A stretch of DNA of 64,000 nucleotides, taken from Arcuatula senhousia. Taxonomy: Eukaryota; Mollusca; Bivalvia; Mytilida; Mytilidae. The stretch spans positions 5,208,001-5,272,000 of the forward strand of contig OZ020311.1 in the NCBI GenBank assembly GCA_963971305.1. The letters are read 5' to 3'. Both the position numbers and the translations under genes were made by a program. The notes beneath the pieces are model-generated. The model was not told the origin of the DNA, did no database searches, and saw only the letters and a program-made list of their open reading frames with translations. Below, piece after piece: positions 53,857-64,000 of this stretch (the stretch's first letter is position 1; each line of letters opens with the position of its first letter).

Positions 53857-56800
53857 AAGTTCCATCTACAATGTAGAGCCTGTCAACTGCTATGTCTCCT
53901 TTCCAATCAGTTCCTCTTGACCCCTCCAATATAATCTGTAAATTAACCAGTCGAATAAGTTGGACAATTTTTTTTATAATTTCAATTAGCTATTTAATTA
54001 ACGAAAAAATTGACAAGCAAATGCAGAGAAAGAACAAAAAATGAGCGTGATACAAAAGCAATTTCTATTGATGAAAGCAACAATTAAATTAGACGACAGC
54101 TTAAAATGCTACAGAGAATTGCAAACAAATTCAGTATTTTGAAAACAAATTCAGATCATAAAATACAGGGGCGGATCCAGGATTTTGTCAGGGGGGTGTC
54201 ACTAAATGACTTATAGTCATAAAGTTAAAGATTAAGAAACAAAATCATTCTATTAAGATAGCAATCTCCCCTGTTAACTAACATGCTTAGCATTAAACAA
54301 AAAGAAGTTTACCTTTGTAAAATCGGTAATATTGTTATTTTGTTAGAGTACAATTTAAGTCAACGCAGTTGCAAGTGCAACCTCCGAAGCTTCCCCTTTC
54401 AGCCAACACGGGAAAAATGTCAAACTGTGTGTTGGATTGTCATGACCCAAGCTTTAAAGGTGACAATATGAAAAAAAAGCAAGGAAAAAGCAAAGACGTA
54501 TCGAGAGGCAATCAAATGTCAAATGTAGATCTCTCTATGGTGACAGAATTATCATTCGTTTTACATGTCCTACTATTAGCGAAACCTGCAACTGGTTTCT
54601 TTAATGTGCGAGGTGTTCCCCAACACGGTGCACCACTATGGTTAGCGGTCAGGCCTAACGAGTCGATGGTAATCAAATGACATGCAGGGCTGTTTTATTC
54701 AACAACCTGGTGCACACATCCCAGTTAGGTTTCTGAGCGCTTTTTAGTGGACTTTTACCGACAAGACTTAGCGATGCTTTGGGCTTATTTGCCAGCTGAA
54801 ACTGAACGTGTTTTCGACAACCAGAAAGTCGGTCCGTGGTGATATTCGTAAAATGGTTGAACAAAATATTGACTCTCATTGCGTTTTATGCAAGTGAACA
54901 CGTACAATTAAGAATATAATGTTTCAGGGGGCAAGGTTTCGTCAATTGTTTTATACATAAATGCAACGAATGAATTTAGAATTTCTAAAATTTCTGATCA
55001 GTAATATAATTTCAAAAAAATGGAATTTATGCAGAACTTTTCATGTACGAGTACTTTACACAGTTATTTCTCCATTTTTACAAGAAGAGATTCTTTTATT
55101 TCATTATTAAAAACGGAGATTTTAAATGTTATCTATCAAAACTTTTCACTTAGCTCACTGATCAAAAGAACTTAATTAACAAAAGGTAAAATGAGTGTTG
55201 TCACAAGCGTACATTGTAATTAACCTATGGCATGTTTATTTAGCAATTTACATGTAGCTAGCCATCAAGCTAGACTTGTGTGATCGATTTATATAGAAAG
55301 TGTGCCAGTGAAACCATACTTGTGAACCTCAGGGGGGGTGTCACGTGCACCGGGTGACACCCCCCTGGATCCGCTACTGAAATAAAAGCAAATGGTTTTT
55401 TTTATATTTCAAAGGGCACAAAAGAAGCTAAATGGAAAATCAAAAAGGTTGTGGAAAGTTTATGAACAAATAGCATTGTAGACAAAGCATATGTTAGAAA
55501 CACTTGATGTTCGTAATATACATACCACTGGGTCGTAGTAAGTATCAGGTACTTGTACAGAAGCTATCTGCCATGTGGGGCCATAGTTTCCAGCAAATGT
55601 CTGAAGGGTCGTGAAAGTGGTGTCTCCCCAATTACCAACAAGAACATCTAGTGCACCAGGAACTCCGTACATGTGAAAGGCAAACTTGACACACATTGCA
55701 GTGTTAACTGTTGGATAAAGCAGATGAATTTAAGGTAAAGTCATCTTATATAATTACTTTGCCTATAGTTATTAGCAATGCTTACTTTGTGTAAATGATA
55801 TACTTAATATGTGAATTTTGTTCATTTGCAAAAAATAAAAAAAGCTTCTCCATACCTTTGGCTTAGAAAGTTTCTCATTGATAAAATATCAAAATTATCA
55901 AAACTGTCAAAGCATGATATGATAATCAAATAGAATTGCGTCTTACGTGGTATTTATTTTCTTTAAATAACTGATTTCAATTGTAGCAGAAAAGAATACG
56001 CGAATGAGGTAGATAGGAGTAGATACGAACGAATAAAATCACAATGTGCATATTCTAACTGTTGAAAATGCACCACAAACAACAAAATGCGACTTTATTG
56101 TCCATTCTTATAACGTGGGACAAGTGTTCGTCTCCTGGACAAAATTACAATTTACCTGAAAGGTAGTAATTTTCTGTGGTTAACCTTGCCCTGGCGAAAT
56201 TGGCAATAGGGTCAGATACTTCAATATAAGCATAATAAGTGCCAGTATAGGCTTGATCAGGTCCAGTCCCTTGAGACAGCGTTGTGCCCTATAAGTAGAA
56301 AATTTGTATGATGTTGACATTTTGCTTACTCTTTTGTCATGTTAGCGATATCCGCAATGCTGAATAAAGTTTGTCTGTTCGAACTGTTCGGACAAGTGAA
56401 CTTTTCCTTAGACACTTGGTTTTAGGCCTCCCGATGTCTTGCTTAAAATACTGCTGATGAAAGGTTGTTCTTTGAAATTATGTATAAACAGCATAACCAT
56501 ATTCGCCGTTTTATAGATAATGAGTTTAGAACTTTTATCAATCGTGCGTTATATAGTCAACCACAAAAATATAATTACAACGAACCTTAAAAAGTCAACA
56601 AAAGGAAAACCATGCAAATTGACTTTCCCTATGAAAATATATGAACCAAAATATTAACCTATTAAGTTAAGGCAAAGCTAGAATTACTGGCTGCGAAGGT
56701 GTTTTCTTTCATTGTCTTAAAGAAGAAGACATAGGCACGAATCGGACAAGCAAAGGTCTGAAAGGGCCAATACAAAACCAATTAACACAAACAAGAATAG

Positions 56801-57049
56801 CACATAGCAACAGACAACATAAAAACATACAAATAACTGAAAGGCCATCAATAAAGCGGACTCAAATCGTAACGAGAGTGACCTCAGGTCCTGCTGATTG
56901 CAACACTGTAAGACAATCTACATGTACTTATTACGAATGCCTTACCTGATGGTTGTATGTCCAATCAAAGTCATCGCCATTTGTGGTGTTCTCGAATACA
57001 CAAGACTGTTCACCAGGTTCAAATTCACAAAGAAATGAATTTGAGGGCA
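53857..57049 (-). CDS. MAM module 3 (complete)
   Basis: Four exons: 57049-56946 (FLCEFEPGEQSCVFENTTNG, DDFDWTYNHQ), 56288-56156 (GTGPDQAYTGTYYAYIEVSD), 55707-55526 (MCVKFAFHMYGVPGALDVLV, TWQIASVQVPDTYYDPV) and 53935-53857 (IILEGSRGTDWKGDIAVDRL). It is closely similar to module 2 throughout (for example PDTYYDPV in both), pointing to a fairly recent module duplication. The last exon ends in phase 1, so another exon must follow on the left. Confidence 0.92.
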
Positions 57050-60000
57050 CTGAAATCAAAAATGAAAAATATAAGAATGTTATCAACATAAAACTATGAA
57101 TGGTGGCTTATCATTGTAATGATTTGTTAAACAATATAAATGTGCAGTGAAATAAAAGTATAAGAGCTGTGTATTAAAATTTGAAATCAATTCCTTCAGT
57201 AGAAGCCGAGAATTCTGTAACGAAAGGTTGTAACGGATGGACGGATAGGTTAATTGCAATATAATGGGGGTATAATTTAGTTTAAACATATTTTATTTGA
57301 AAAACTGAAGACATATAACAGTAACATACATACATATAAAAAGCAAAAGGATTCGGAAACAAGCTATAAATAGCTAATATTAAGTCCGTCTCCCGTAATT
57401 GAAAAGAAAACAACTATGATAATATATTCATGTTACATGAAGGAATATGTTGAAACAATAGTTCTAACAACAAAGAAAATGTTAAACTAATTTTAAAGGA
57501 ATAGAGAGAAAAATAATAAATGAAGAAATGAAGAAAATACATAAATTTCTATTATATTTATATTTGCGTGAAATGCAGAAAAAAAACATTCACAAGAAGC
57601 GTTTACTTTGAATGATGAATTTTGAACTTTTAGAAATATTTCAGTGTTTTGTTCAAGTGTTCGTATAGTAGCAAATTAAGATTAACAGGAATATTGAAGT
57701 TTATAGACAAAATAGTATGGTCTATAATATGGTTTTATCTGTTACACATAAGTAAAAAATGAGCAGTTGACTCTATATGTCCACACATACAATTGGGAGA
57801 ATATATGAGGTTGCGCAGGAAAAGGTGTTCATTTAATGAAGAACAATTCATACGCAATCTTGTGTGATATATTTGCCAAATTCTTGAGCAATAATTTAGT
57901 CATGCTAATATGACTACATGTACTTGTTACTCTAAACATGAATCAAAACATTTATAATTCGAACCTGGAAATGGAGTTGTTTGTCCAGTAGAAGTTGTCG
58001 TTGAACTGAGTGTGGTTGTTGTAGAAGGTGTGGTCGTTGTAGTGGTGGGCGAGGTCGTTGTAGTGGCGGGTGTGGTCGTTGTAGTGGGTGCGAGGGTTGT
58101 CGTAGTAGTTGATGAGGTAGAAGTAGTGGTTGTGGTTCCGGTGCCTAAAATTACATAGGATCATTGTATGTACATTTCTAGGCAAAGTGAAATTAACAAA
58201 CAACCCACGTTGAGTAAATAACCCCTCCTCCCAAAGCAAGAGAGAAATAATTTAAACTTAACAACATAATCAAAATCAAATTACATTTTAAAAGATGGTC
58301 AACTTGGTAATTTTGATGCTTGAAATGGATCCGTGTTCATGTAACTGAAACAATTAAGAACTTATTGTGATTGATGTACATTATTCATATATACAATTTA
58401 CAAAAATCTACCCATTTTCAAATACTCCAAACCAATTAACAATAAACAACATTAAAAACAACTCCAAAATGGTCAAAACTGTACCACTTCTTTTGTACAC
58501 GTGTTATAATGGACATTTTCTGCCATGATGTAATGTAAATGTTTTGTTTGTTCCACAATTTAATAGGAACATCTTGCCTATATGTAATTGCAATTAATGT
58601 TTATATCAAATCATACTTAAAGTTTTATTACTTACAAGGTTGGTATGCCAGCACTATCCTGTCTACGGCAATATCTCCTTGGTTTGAATTTCCTCTTGAA
58701 GCGTCAAAATTGATCTGAAAGTCAAGAGTAAGGGAATTTAGGTATACAAGTTAAGTCATTTTTCTAACGGTTATTTTAAGATTTATCGCTAACTTAGCAC
58801 ATGTATATATTAATCAATAGTTTATTATATAGGTTTTTTCCTTATGTATCAAATTATATATTTTTTGTTTCAAATTCATTTTCGATTTTCTTTTAAAAAT
58901 TGACATTTTATCAAAACTAACAACACAGACAGTAGTGTATTCATTGGTGGATAAGGTCCCTTTATAATATAATGCTTTATTAAATCTATAGTAAATAAGT
59001 GCAGCGAGCCGAAACCTTTGCCCCTCTCTTGTCAAATAATGGAGAAATCCAAGCAAAATGTTTTGATCCTTGATTCCTGCTGCTGACAGACATTTGAATA
59101 ATTCAGTAGTTCCCTTGTGATTGATATTTTAACTGTTCCACTAATGATGGCGTTCATCATAAGAGGAAGATTTAAAAACAATGATAGGATAATCACAAGC
59201 CTGGTCGTCAGACTTGTCTGGCACGAATTTACCATAAATCTCTAATATTTTTGTCATTGTTATTTCGATTGTTCAACATGCTAACTTCAAAGTTGATTAA
59301 AGCACAAGTTTCTTTCCTTATTCTGCACATGGTCGATATCCTTGGTGCTGGATTTGGCTTCCCTGTTCGAACTTTTTGGTTTCGAGTACTTTTCGTTCAA
59401 TACTTTTGGTTTTCTATCTTCCAAGGTTTTGATTCAAATGCTGCTGATGAGCGGTTACTCGTTTTGATATCGATAAACAGAATAACAAAATTTACCGTTT
59501 TTGGTATTGTATTTTCTAATGATTTAAAGGTACATACAACAGGGTCGTAATAGGTATCTGGAATCTGTATCTCATCTATCTGCCAAGTATATCCATAGTC
59601 ACCATAGAGTGTCTTAATTACAGTTGTTGCTTCACCATAGTTACCAACAGAAATTTCCAAGGTGCCAGGTTGCCCGAACATGTGATAGGCAAATTGAACA
59701 CAAATTACTGTATTTGCTGCGATAAACAATAAAAAAATTTGGTCACAAAACAAAACAAAAAAAATGAAAGTTGTATAACATACAAACCATTCCTATATAT
59801 TGATCAAAAGTAAATGTATAAGAATAAAAATCAGACTAGTCATAGACAATTTAGAGACAACTTGAACAAGTGAAAAAGAAACACATAAATGTACATAAAA
59901 AATAAAACAAAATGTTTTTGAAGTAAACGTGTCTTTTCTAAGACATACGTGGATTATTCTTAATAATTAGCTATTATATTGTTATTTAGATAATAAATAG

Positions 60001-63000
60001 CTCGTTGAACGTTTATCATGTATAAAATGTACATACCAGTAAGGTAAAAGCTCTCAGTTGTAAGTCGAGCCATAGCATTGTTAGCTACACCATCAACTTC
60101 AATATAAGCATAATAGCTTGTTGTATATGCATAATCTGGTCCTGTTCCACCTGTAGGTGTCGGTCCCTAGTAAGGTTAAAAGAATGAATTAAATTTGTTT
60201 GCACTGTATTAGTTGCCGAACATTCATTTGTTTAAGTCTGCATAGACATGCTATTAACTTGAATTAAATGTGCACCAGACAAACTATTTTGGTGCAAACA
60301 ATGTTTTAGCATGTATCTGTGATTAAAACGACTTCCACTTTTCATCATTATGACTTCAATTTGACATTTCTTGGAGAAAACGACTATTTTGTCGTTATTA
60401 CGACTTCTTTCTCGTTAAAACGACTTTCATTTCTTGTGTTTATGAGAAAAACTAGTTTTCCTTTAAAGAAATTGGTCTCTGTACTAGGCTTTCGCAAATT
60501 TATATTTGATAAACATGACGCAGAAGTACTATAAAAGTGTGCTTCATATAGGCCAACATGTCAATTCTAATTTTCTTAATCATTAATAATCGACATCAGG
60601 TTACACAATCTTACTTGATAAAAGGTCCAGTCGAAGTAATCATTGTAGAGTGTATTAAGGAACAGACAGGATGTTTCACCAGGTTCAAACTCACACACAT
60701 TTGCACCAGGAGGTACTGAAATGGTATCAAATGTAATGTGCATGGTAAACTGGAGTTGTTGCCCTTATCCCAGAATTTTCGCATGTACTTATGACGGAGA
60801 ATCAGGATCGCATTTTTTAAAATGTTGTATAATGTTGTATTCGGTAATCGCAGCAGACCTATTTTAGTTAGCTGTGGATCTCAAGGACTTTACGGTCCTT
60901 TTTGCTATTTTGCAATCGGCTCTATGGGTCCGACAAATAAGAATATTTTTACAAGGACCATTAAGACATACGAAATCGGCAGCAATATTTTTACTGGTTC
61001 AAACTATTGACTTATTTTGTTTCCACCAAGCCTGTAGAATAATAGAAGGATTTTTGAACAGGTATTCTTTTGAAATATTAATAATAAAAGGACTAATAGA
61101 ATAAAAAAAATTCCCGAGCACATAGTACAAAAAAAATGTACTAAAAACAACTTTCATTAATTCAAATATTATCTTTAATTACTCCTTTTGTTGTTATTTT
61201 CTTATCTGATTCAACTCCATTGAGCTTGTTCAATTTTAAAATGAACTTTTAACATATTGCATCTATTTATGGATAATTTGAAGATCGAAATAGCTATAGT
61301 AAAATTACTATGATTCGTGGGTATAAATTTTCTTAATTTTAAGCAAAATTCAATCTAAAATGTAACGAAAAGGACACCACATTTCGTGGTTTTAAGCATC
61401 TACGAAAACCATTAAATGTTTTATAACATTTACACTAATATTTAACAGTATACATATCTGAATTTTAATATTAAATTCCTCATCTTTGATAACTATACCT
61501 GGAAATGGAGTAGATCCTCCAGGAGATGTTGTTGTCGTGGAAGACGTTGTCGTTGTTGTAGATGGTGTGGTGGTTGTCACAGTGGACGTTGTCGTTGATG
61601 GAGACAGCGTGGTGGTCGTCGTTGTAGGAGAAGTGGTCGTTGTTGTAGTTGACGTGCTTGATGTTGTTATAGGGTTAGCTTAATAGAGATAGATTTATTC
61701 TCAGAGAACTGTATACATGGTCACACAATGTAAACGTTAATCATATTAAAACGTTCAATTGGATATCCGACAATTTGACAACATAGTTGAATACATACGT
61801 TCATGCGTTTATTTTTTGTACATTACTAAAACTGAAGTATTCCCAAGTTCTATATGATAGCAAAAATCAATTCAAGTTTATTTTTAAAAACCAACAATTT
61901 TTTCAAAGTTTCATTTTAAATTATTTCATAGAAATATAGTGTAAATATTAAAACTTTTAAACTTTTTTTAAAAACTATCTATTGTGAACATATGGTTGCA
62001 ATATTTGGTTAACTTGATTCAACAAAATGATCAAATTAAATCTTTCTGCGTTAAATAACTCTTTGAATATCTTCAGCGAATGTTGTTTATTTCTTTTTAA
62101 ACAATATCAATATTCCGATCTTAGCTAAATTATGAAAGGCTTGCAACAAAAACAATTGACACCACTCACCACATGTTCCAGGTATTAACCAAATATCATC
62201 CAAAGCCATGTCAGTATATGACGACGAACCGACGACAGCTTCAAAAATGACCTACAATCAATTGTTTAAAAGTACTTTAAAATAATGATTCTGGTGGTGT
62301 ATCACTTTTCCATATATTCGCAACCGATAAAAGTCCGCTAAAAATAGTACACGTGAATATGCAAGCATTAAATGCAAATCAAACTCGATAATTGAAAACC
62401 GTGAAAATTAATACCAGCAAAATAGGCATTTGGATTGAAATATAATAAAATCTGGAATGACCCCGTCAGCAAAAAAATGTTTATGTTCAAATCATCAAAT
62501 AGTACTTAACTGTGTAAAAATACAAATCTATATGAGTTTTACCTTTCACAAAAAAATTGACGGACGGTCAGGTGGATAGAAAGACAGACAGAACTTTAGG
62601 TAACCTAATAAATTCATTATGAGGTAAAATATGCCTTTTCAGTTTTCTTAATTTCCTACAAACGATAGAAACATACTTTAAGTCCGTTAGTGGCCGGAAT
62701 ATCTACATTTGCTGCTATCCAGTTCTTGCCTTTGGCGGCTGATTGCGTAAACACGTTAGTTCTAGATCCTTGGCTGTTCTCTGTATAAACATTAAGTGTT
62801 CCATATGATGATCCCCACTGCTTAAAATACCTAAATCTAAGACACCTATCTACATCTAAAACAAAAATGAGGAACCTTTAATTTAAATAGTCTTCATGAA
62901 ATTTGTTTTAACGTTTAATTAACGTTAAGCTCAATTACTTTAATCAAACACTAACAAAACTGCCCATCTAAAGTGATCCCCGCTGCTTTGAATACCCTTT

Positions 63001-63546
63001 TCCTAACCTGTCAACATTAAAATCAAAACAGAACAGCAAAACATCTGATTTAAAAGAAGTAAAAATACCAATAGGACATAACAACCTAAAAATTAAAAAG
63101 ATGCGGCATCTAATTGGACATTTTAAGATACTCACAACGCGTACGAAACGTAATCTAAAAGTCATATTTCCGACTTAACTTTGTTAGCCAAAACCTTCAA
63201 AGAATTCGAATTTTATTTGTACATATGACATTCTTTATTTTCTAACTTATTCTCAATCACATTTCATCTTTCATCTCGATCATATGAATGGGTGGTCAAT
63301 ACCGCTCAAGTTCCCATCTACTAGCATACAAGTGCTTTTTGAAGTTACGCATTTAGGATAATCCTTTGTATCCTACAGACATTTACCAATAAAAAAAAAC
63401 ATTTTCAACATACATGGAAAGGATAATGTGGTGTACATTTCAGCCCTGTATCCAGAACTTTGCTGACTTCCATCAACATATAGATAAACCCATCCTTCGT
63501 ATGCCCTCTCAGGTCCATATCCCGATGAACCCCAATCTGGTTTAGC
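53857..63546 (-). CDS. MAM-domain protein with Thr-rich linkers, partial gene (13 exons seen)
   Basis: Read downward the exons are 63546-63414, 62855-62677, 62251-62170, 61678-61499, 60715-60615, 60166-60037, 59716-59538, 58714-58636, 58144-57965, 57049-56946, 56288-56156, 55707-55526 and 53935-53857. All junctions are GT-AG and keep one frame. They encode a MAM domain lacking its first exon, a Thr/Ser linker, a full MAM domain, a second linker and a third MAM domain. MAM domains are extracellular, disulfide-bonded adhesion modules. The linkers look mucin-like and probably O-glycosylated. The signal peptide, start, and C-terminal exons are not in view, so membrane attachment is unknown. Introns hold transposons. 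Function beyond an extracellular or adhesive role cannot be inferred. Confidence 0.88.
54166..55379. mobile_element. hAT-like element in the last intron of the MAM gene
   Basis: Left end CAGGGGCGGATCCAGG at 54166, right end reverse-complements to CAGTAGCGGATCCAGG from 55379, both leading into GGGGGGTGTCAC. The flanks are AT-rich and similar (ATAAAATA and AAATAAAA) but not a clean 8-bp duplication. A 103-codon frame at 54369-54680 (FFNVRGVPQHGAPLWLAVRP) has no family I can name. The GGCGGATCC end is shared with the MITE at 31785. Confidence 0.65.
56330..56945. repeat. Intron with dispersed repeat fragments
   Basis: 56390-56480 (TTCGGACAAGTG, CTGCTGATGAAAGG) resembles 59350-59460 and the complement of 50330-50360, which share TTTGATTCAAATGCTGCTGA. 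56730-56940 (CATAGCAACAGACAACATAA) looks like another dispersed mussel repeat. Non-coding. Confidence 0.45.
57965..58144 (-). CDS. Thr/Ser-rich linker 2 (single exon)
   Basis: Also exactly 180 nt and phase 1-1. Encodes TGTTTTTSTSS and Thr runs broken by LAP, TPA, SP and TPS, ending TGQTTPFPG. The shared TPFPG end and length show that it is a duplicate of linker 1. The donor CAG|GTTCGA is weak, but the same position is used in linker 1. Confidence 0.85.
58145..58635. other. MAM gene intron without recognised features
   Basis: AT-rich intron between linker 2 and the last exon of module 2. No repeat or RNA gene seen. Confidence 0.4.
58636..60715 (-). CDS. MAM module 2 (complete)
   Basis: Four exons: 60715-60615 (CEFEPGETSCLF, YFDWTFYQ), 60166-60037 (GTGPDYAYTTSYYAYIEVDG), 59716-59538 (VICVQFAYHMFGQPGTLEIS, TWQIDEIQIP) and 58714-58636 (INFDASRGNSNQGDIAVDRI). 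The four conserved Cys are present: two in the first exon, one at VIC, and the last completed across the splice to the linker exon. The DWT and GDIAVDRI motifs are typical of MAM. Confidence 0.92.
59250..59530 (+). repeat. Dispersed repeat with TTTGATTCAAATGCTGCTGA motif
   Basis: GTCGATATCCTTGGTGCTGG, TTCCCTGTTCGAACTTTTTG and TTTGATTCAAATGCTGCTGA are shared in part with 56380-56470 and, inverted, with 50160-50440 and 51440-51700. It is a multi-copy element of unknown class, ending close to the donor of the third exon of MAM module 2. Confidence 0.5.
60190..60610. repeat. MAM gene intron with short CGTTATTACGACTT-type repeats
   Basis: AACGACTTCCACTTTTCATC, ATTATGACTTCAATTTG, GTCGTTATTACGACTTC and GTTAAAACGACTTTC form irregular short tandem motifs at 60325-60435. 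The rest is AT-rich. Confidence 0.5.
60716..61498. other. MAM gene intron, nothing recognised
   Basis: Intron between linker 1 and MAM module 2. I see no repeat pairing or coding motif. Confidence 0.4.
61499..61678 (-). CDS. Thr/Ser-rich linker 1 (single exon)
   Basis: 180 nt, phase 1-1. Encodes ANPITTSSTSTT followed by Thr runs broken by SP, LSPS, TPS and ending SPGGSTPFPG. Sixty residues, about two thirds Thr or Ser: a mucin-like spacer. The antisense frame rich in Val/Asp is an artefact of this composition. Confidence 0.88.
61679..62169. other. MAM gene intron, nothing recognised
   Basis: AT-rich intron between MAM module 1 and linker 1, with no feature I can support. Confidence 0.4.
62170..63546 (-). 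CDS. MAM module 1 (first exon missing)
   Basis: Exons 63546-63414 (AKPDWGSSGYGPERAYEGWV ... GYRAEMYTTLSFP), 62855-62677 (DRCLRFRYFKQWGSSYGTLN, then NWIAANVDIP) and 62251-62170 (VIFEAVVGSSSYTDMALDDI, LIPGTC). This is the family pattern: Cys in the central strand, then the closing strand VIFEA...DMALDDI ending in Cys. It differs most from the other two modules (lengths and residues). The N-terminal exon should be to the right of 63546. Confidence 0.88.
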
Positions 63547-63599
63547 CTGTAAGAACAAAAAAAACAGTGAATCAACTGTCATTTTTTAGCATTATAGCG

Positions 63600-64000
63600 A
63601 TCAGATATCCTAGTTTTAAGACGATAGTTCACCAAATTGAATGAAGTGTTGTGTCGGATTGAAAATCGATATGTTTGTGGTTTTTAACTTCAGTTAATGA
63701 ATAGCTAGTGTTTTATTGAGAGTTCTTCTACCATTCGATTGTTCTTATTGTCTTTTGTCTAAGATTCTATCTTGTTGAATTGAACGTTTACCGTTTTATT
63801 TCCATTGTTTGTTACTTTTTGTGCTTTGTTAGTGAATATTGAAAGGGGGAAAGTTGGGTAAAACAAAACTAGTTTAACCTCGCCACATTTTTTGTGTGCC
63901 AGGAATCTTTGAGAAGGATTTTATTGTACTTGTCGTTTTGATGTTTTCTGTTCTTGTCTACGAACTGAATTTCCTTTGACTATGTCTAGACTGGATTTGA
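63600..64000 (-). repeat. Inverted mussel-type dispersed repeat at the window edge
   Basis: The reverse complement of about 63850-63925 reads GATTCCTGGCACACAAAAAA, ATGTGGCGAGGTTAAACTAG, matching the 3' part of the repeat at 11595-11910. It lies in the intron that should precede MAM module 1's second exon. No N-terminal MAM exon was found before the edge. Confidence 0.65.

Noticed and set aside
58814..59235. Minus-strand frames between the third and fourth exons of MAM module 2
   Set aside because: They have no MAM or linker features, and the flanking exons join in phase without them.
59440..59480. Second hammerhead candidate (CTGATGAGCGG ... CTCG)
   Set aside because: CTGATGA is present but the GAAA box and a NUH cleavage site are absent. 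The same holds for the complements at 50130 and 51420.
61486..61683. Plus-strand frame rich in Val and Asp
   Set aside because: It is the exact antisense of the Thr-rich linker exon, whose ACA/ACG codons give GTT/GTC repeats on the other strand.

Overview
The window looks like nuclear DNA of a marine bivalve, probably a mytilid mussel. It is AT-rich, its genes have GT-AG introns, and most of it is transposable-element sequence. The assignment rests on dispersed repeats of a type I recognise from mussel genomes (a 'tcctggcttaggacaggcac...atgtggcggggttaaac' core), several Penelope-like and CR1/jockey-like retroelements, a BEL/Pao relic and a hammerhead ribozyme of the retroelement type. No database search was possible, so the taxon is an inference.

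Two host genes can be built from the sequence. (1) On the + strand, 7110-18794, a four-exon gene encodes a 176-residue LRAT/PLAAT-family (HRASLS-like) phospholipid acyltransferase. It keeps both catalytic histidines, the NCEHF cysteine motif and a C-terminal membrane anchor. Its introns carry a 2.5-kb TTAA-flanked transposon, two Penelope-like relics and many short repeats. (2) On the - strand, 63546 down to 53857, part of a gene encodes an extracellular protein of repeated MAM domains joined by Thr/Ser-rich mucin-like linkers. Each MAM domain uses the same four-exon layout and each linker is one 180-nt phase 1-1 exon. Both ends of this gene lie outside what I could assign.

Layout: 1-6.4 kb, a decayed LINE (- strand) split by a minisatellite/tandem-repeat insertion; 7.1-18.8 kb, the PLAAT-like gene; 20.3-25.0 kb, left copy (L) of a large composite repeat ending in a ~196-bp tandem array; 25.1-28.8 kb, a second LINE with a nested DNA transposon; 28.8-38.7 kb, a partial central copy (C) of the composite repeat broken by other insertions; 38.9-40.6 kb, a BEL/Pao gag-protease relic; 41.4-42.5 kb, a Penelope-like relic; 42.95-49.6 kb, the composite repeat in inverted orientation (R); 50-53 kb, a tandem duplication whose two copies each carry a different TTAA transposon; 53.9-63.5 kb, the MAM gene.

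The most unusual signals are: a conserved hairpin (TTTATTGCAAAACGGG ... CCCCGTTTTGCAATAAA) shared by two otherwise unrelated repeat units and carrying a poly(A) signal on each strand; a well-formed type I hammerhead ribozyme inside the left array; a 43-bp piece of the same ribozyme element, beginning a few nucleotides past the cleavage site, inserted in L but absent from R; and the reciprocal empty-site pair at 50-52.6 kb.
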